From Xylona heveae TC161 (Eukaryota > Ascomycota > Xylonomycetes > Xylonales > Xylonaceae), in contig NW_017264199.1 of the NCBI RefSeq assembly GCF_001619985.1, positions 992,001 through 1,056,000 of the forward strand: a stretch of DNA of 64,000 bases, written 5' to 3'. The notes under the pieces are model-generated. The model ran no database searches and was not told where the DNA came from. It saw only the letters and a list, made by a program, of their open reading frames with translations. A program made the position numbers and the translations under genes. Of this stretch, positions 60,315 through 64,000 are shown one piece after another (positions within the stretch are counted from its first letter, which is position 1; each line of letters begins with the position of its first letter).

Positions 60315-62423
60315 CTTGGCTGTTGCAGGGGTTGAAAGATCCGTATTTTATCTTGGACTGAGAGTAACCTCGCGTTTTGAGTTGCAATGAAGGCTTGCTC
60401 TGGTAATCTAGTCGTTGTTTCGGATGTTGCAGCGATCATGGCAGGGTGTTGAAGGAAGATGAGAAAGAGAATCGCAGCTTCTTGGCCACGAGACTGCGGG
60501 CGGAAGCTGAACTGGGAAAACGTGACTTGTATGGATGGCCCTGTTTGCAATCTGGACAAACTTCGGCCTTGACCAGCGCCCTCCTTTACGTAGATAAATC
60601 TTGTCGAGGCTTTCACAAGTCGACAAGCTCAAGCAAGGCGGACAAGTCGCGGGGGATATGGGATCACTTATAAATCGGTCGCTGAAAATGACAAAAATGA
60701 ATGACGTTAAACCATGCGCGAGCGGGGATTATTTATCCGGCAAGACGAGCGATGCCAAGGGTTTCCAAGCCCACCACAGACTTGTCCCGACCGTGATGAC
60801 TTACTTCGGTTGGCTTTTAGGCAGACAGATGACCCTGACAGGCTTTGCGCATTAAAATGGAAGAGAATTAGGGGATCAATTGCCACTTGAAGCTCACACG
60901 ACAAGTGAAATGCTCCTTTCCTCTATGGCTGTGCAAAGGTCGGCGGGGAAATGCGCAAAATAAATGATGTGGCTTGACCCAGGGGGAGCTTATTCATATA
61001 AGCGCCAGACTACGCTCGAATTTCCGGGTATATTTGGGATCCTGATGCTGATTATGGCTTAGATATCTTGACTATCCCCGGCCAAGACTTGACCGTCAGG
61101 ATGTTCGGTCTCTCGGCTGTTGACCCCCCTCTCGTCTCTTGCCGGATACCGTTACCAGTGAAGCTCGAAGGGACCTTTTCAGGAGACGAAGTCTACGTAT
61201 CATCATTTACTTTTCAATGGAGGTAGCTGACATGGACATTTTTCATTCGAAGGTGTTTGTGTATGGAAGGCTATTCGGCAAACGTGCCGGCCAAGTGACC
61301 GAGAGGCCAAGAAAAGCCAAGAAGTAATGAGTTGGCCTGTGGAGCTCTGCCCTCGGGCTAACTACGCCGAAGAAAAGAAAAGAAATTACAGACGACAGGG
61401 AATACGAAAAGCAAAGCAAAGGGAAAAAGAGAGTGACGAGAATGACTAGCGGGCGGCAACATTGTTTGGTTCAATGTATCATCAGCATGCTTTTTGCATC
61501 GGACTTATGACCGAATCCCGAACAAGCATAAATTTCAAACTTTCGGAAGCACAGGACTGTGTAGTGTTGCACAACAAAAAATATTCATATAAAAGGGATG
61601 AAAAAAGTTCTTGGCGACGATCGATTCGGGCAAGAACCTCCTGTCGGCGTCTTTCACCACGATGGTTTTCTGGAATGCTCAACCAAATGCTCGTCATTTC
61701 CTTCACGTGAAAGTCACTATAGGGCTGAGAGCATGCAATGACTATGGAAGACAACGGAGAGCCATAGCATTTGCCCTGTTCAATTGTTGTCGGTGGTATC
61801 AGTCATGCTTATAAAATCAATGAATGATTCTACAGATGGGAGAGAATGAAAACGGGATACAGAAGATGGTACCTAGATAACCCATCAGAGCATCACACAT
61901 GTCTCACACGACAGCCGGTTGGGCAGCTGATCGACTCTTCGGAATCCGTTGAGCTGTGTCTCCCTTTTCCGTAGATTATTCTTCCACCTTACTCTCCCTA
62001 AATTTTTTTTTTTCTCTCTAAACCTTTTTGCGATGCCTTCAATGCTAGATGAGGATGCTGAATTTTACATATGCTCTTTTTATTCGTCTGCCCGTACAGG
62101 CAGTGACAGTGACGCTGCGGGCGGCAGTGCGAGTGCTGCGAAAGGCGATACATCGGGATCCGGACACACCGCATCACCGCGACGATGCTGATCACGTAAG
62201 CAGCGCCGACGCCAAAGCTCCGATGCAGCACAACGTCAATGTCGTCGACGCCAGTCGAGACAGCAAATCAATATCCAACCTTTCATTAAATCAAACCCTC
62301 AACTCATCTCCGCCCACCTCGGTCCAGCCAGTCCGGTACATCGAATCCGCTGTTATACCTTGTCCGAAACCACTTGCATCACCCTCTCCACCGACTGTTT
62401 CATCAACAACGAAGATCCCTACA
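60315..62423. other. Long divergent region before RPN12
   Basis: 2.1 kb. No supported gene. The frame upstream of RPN12 (from about 62049) is open in phase with the gene, but the sequence (Ser/Thr/Pro-rich) is not that of the family and is better read as leader. No repeat or RNA recognised. Confidence 0.5.
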
Positions 62424-63365
62424 ATGGCCGAACAAGAGCTCTCCTCTCTGCTCAAGCAGATCCATCAGACCGTTGGGTCGCACGACTACGAAAAGTCCCA
62501 GACTCTCCTGTCGAAGGCCAAGCTCGCTTTACTCTCCCTCAATGCTCTCGTCCCTTCTCCCACAACATCCGCATCGAGCCTCGCACTGGCCCGCGAAACC
62601 CTCGAGCTTGGCGCCATCGTTTCCATCCGTCGCCAGGACCCTGAAAGCTTTACGCGCTACGTTCAGCAGTTGCAGCCCATCTACGATCTTCCTTCGGATG
62701 TCCTTTCCCAAGAGGGCAGCAATCAGAGCCGCATCACCGGACTCTACCTCCTGCTGCTGCTGAGCCAGGGCGACTACGCTGGATTCCACACGGTGCTGGA
62801 GAGTCTCGAGACAGCTGTCGTCAGCAATGGCGGTAGCCAGCAGAGTCTAGAGCATGACGTTTTCATTCAATATCCGGTTAAGCTGGAGCAATGGTTGATG
62901 GAGGGTAGCTACGACCGTGTCTGGGCCGCAACGAAAAGCGAGCGCGTTCCCAGCGAGGAGTATGGTGTCTTCTCAGACGTAAGCTCTCTCCCATCCAATC
63001 AGCAATCCTTTTTTATTTATTTTCTTACGTCTTTCTTGGACAATTATTGCCTTTGGAGTCAATGCTAACGGATTGCGCCAAACCAGGTCCTTGTCGGTAC
63101 TATCCGTTCGGAAATCGCCAGCTGCTCAGAAAAAGCGTACCCTTCTCTTCCCATTTCCAATGCTAAGAACCTTTTCTTCCTCGAGAGCGAAGGTAGCGTC
63201 ATTGACTTTGCCAATGCACGGGGCTGGATCGTCCAAGATGGCCGCATTTTCTTCCCGCTCGCCGCCGAGCAGGGCCCGCGCAACGAAAAGGAAATCCTCG
63301 CAACGAGCGGTACCGTCATCGAGAATACCTTGGGTTACGCCCGCGAGTTGGAGATGATTGTATAG
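62424..63365 (+). CDS. RPN12: 26S proteasome regulatory subunit Rpn12
   Basis: Lid subunit of the 19S regulatory particle (human PSMD8), the last to join during lid assembly. Exons 62424-62978 and 63087-63365 give 277 aa, as expected. The start MAEQELSSLLKQIHQ matches other filamentous fungi. A helical repeat part (LARETLELGAIVSIRRQDPE, FTRYVQQLQPIYD, GLYLLLLLSQGDYAGFHTVL) is followed by the winged-helix PCI module (VLVGTIRSEIASCSEKAYPS, NAKNLFFLESEGSVIDFANA, RGWIVQDGRIFF). The ATG at 62424 is preferred to upstream in-frame codons because the preceding sequence is not conserved-like. Confidence 0.94.
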
Positions 63366-64000
63366 ATGATGGTTTACGGGCATTTCTTTTTCGTCATTAT
63401 TCTCACGCGCTTCCTCCTCCAGCATCATTTTATCATCACCACTATTTTCAATCTTATCTGCTTCTGCATATCCGGCATAGCCTCAAATTTAAAGTTCTGC
63501 CACGAAACCTTAGACTTGTATTTGTATGGAATCAATGGAGTTTGAGATTTCAATTTTAATTTTCATTATCGTAAATTGTCTCGTAAGTTGTCTCGTAAAT
63601 TTCCTCGTAAATCATCAAAGCAGGCTTGTTTAGTTCGTAGGCAACGCCACGTGCTTAACACAAGCCAGCTATTCTGCATAATGTATGCATAGTATGCAAC
63701 CCTATAGGGTATGCAGCTGCCTCCTCTTCCAACGGTGTGAGGAAATAAATGGATTTGCAATACGCCGGCAGGGAATCCTCATGACCTAAACTCCACCCCA
63801 CAGGTTCTCATTCCTCCTCCTCACCTGCGCGGACGCCAGCATGTCCCGTGATGAATACATGCTCGCTTTGAGTCCCCATGGATTTCCAGAAGTGATGCCG
63901 AGATATGTATATGCGTCTGCATACCGAAAGATATATATATTAGCAATCTGCGTGAAGGGAGTAAAAAGAGGGAAGAGGCACCGGATTTATAATAGATTCC
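63366..64000. other. Right edge, gene-free
   Basis: 635 bp after RPN12. It holds a 4 x 12-bp tandem repeat at 63569-63616; otherwise no gene or RNA recognised. Confidence 0.6.
63569..63616. repeat. Four 12-bp tandem units
   Basis: TCGTAAATTGTC, TCGTAAGTTGTC, TCGTAAATTTCC, TCGTAAATCATC in direct order, 200 bp after the RPN12 stop. Confidence 0.9.

Noticed and set aside
62049-62423. In-frame N-terminal extension of RPN12
   Set aside because: The sequence is Ser/Thr/Pro-rich and unlike the family; the gene start MAEQELSSLL is typical.

Overview
The window looks like nuclear DNA from a filamentous ascomycete, most likely a Eurotiomycete of the Aspergillus/Penicillium kind. The genes carry many short introns (about 47-120 nt, GT...AG), and the products read as typical Pezizomycotina orthologues: a Fus3/Kss1-type MAP kinase close to MpkB, a Zn2Cys6 regulator, a DUF7702 membrane protein and an Skt5/Chs4-type chitin synthase activator. 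Names rest on remembered family sequences, not on a search. I joined exons by hand; every multi-exon model given here sums to a multiple of three and ends at a stop.

Layout. 1-2073: an uncharacterised acidic/basic protein (-). 3332-11295: two coat-protein genes in tandem (+), COPI alpha subunit and COPII Sec24. 11296-16002: a long leader region and the MAP kinase (+). 16839-19802: uroporphyrinogen-III synthase (-) and the sulfhydryl oxidase Erv1 (+), diverging from a shared promoter. 20922-22128: a MarR-like winged-helix protein (-), unusual in a fungus. 22129-25999: the largest gene-poor gap, holding a 29-bp perfect inverted repeat and poly-A tracts. 26000-28034: a double CCCH zinc-finger protein (-). 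29611-34211: Hop2 (meiotic recombination) and the Skt5-like protein (-). 35943-40488: the Chl1 DNA helicase and ribosomal protein L28 (uL15) (+). 41314-47497: Cdc7 kinase (-) and condensin Cnd1 (+), divergent. 47731-51067: NatC catalytic subunit Naa30 (-) and the acyltransferase Lro1 (+), divergent. 51841-57664: DUF7702 membrane protein (-) and a Zn2Cys6 regulator (+), divergent over 1.9 kb. 58656-60314: a protein with seven 11-residue repeats and a small membrane protein (-). 62424-63365: proteasome subunit Rpn12 (+).

This is mainly a housekeeping region without a metabolite cluster, and I saw no virus-like element, CRISPR array, rRNA or tRNA. Themes recur: vesicle coats (COPA, SEC24), chromosome maintenance (HOP2, CHL1, CDC7, CND1), and heme/thiol chemistry (HEM4, ERV1). 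ACGCG-type cell-cycle sites lie upstream of CHL1 and between CDC7 and CND1.

The most unusual signals are in gene structure. Micro-exons of 5, 10 and 13 nt occur in CHL1 and HOP2. A GC-AG intron falls inside the CDC7 glycine loop, and a triple in-frame acceptor follows the MAPK glycine loop. A 12-nt last exon supplies the prenylation box of the Skt5-like protein. The less familiar genes are the MarR-like protein and the 11-residue-repeat protein.
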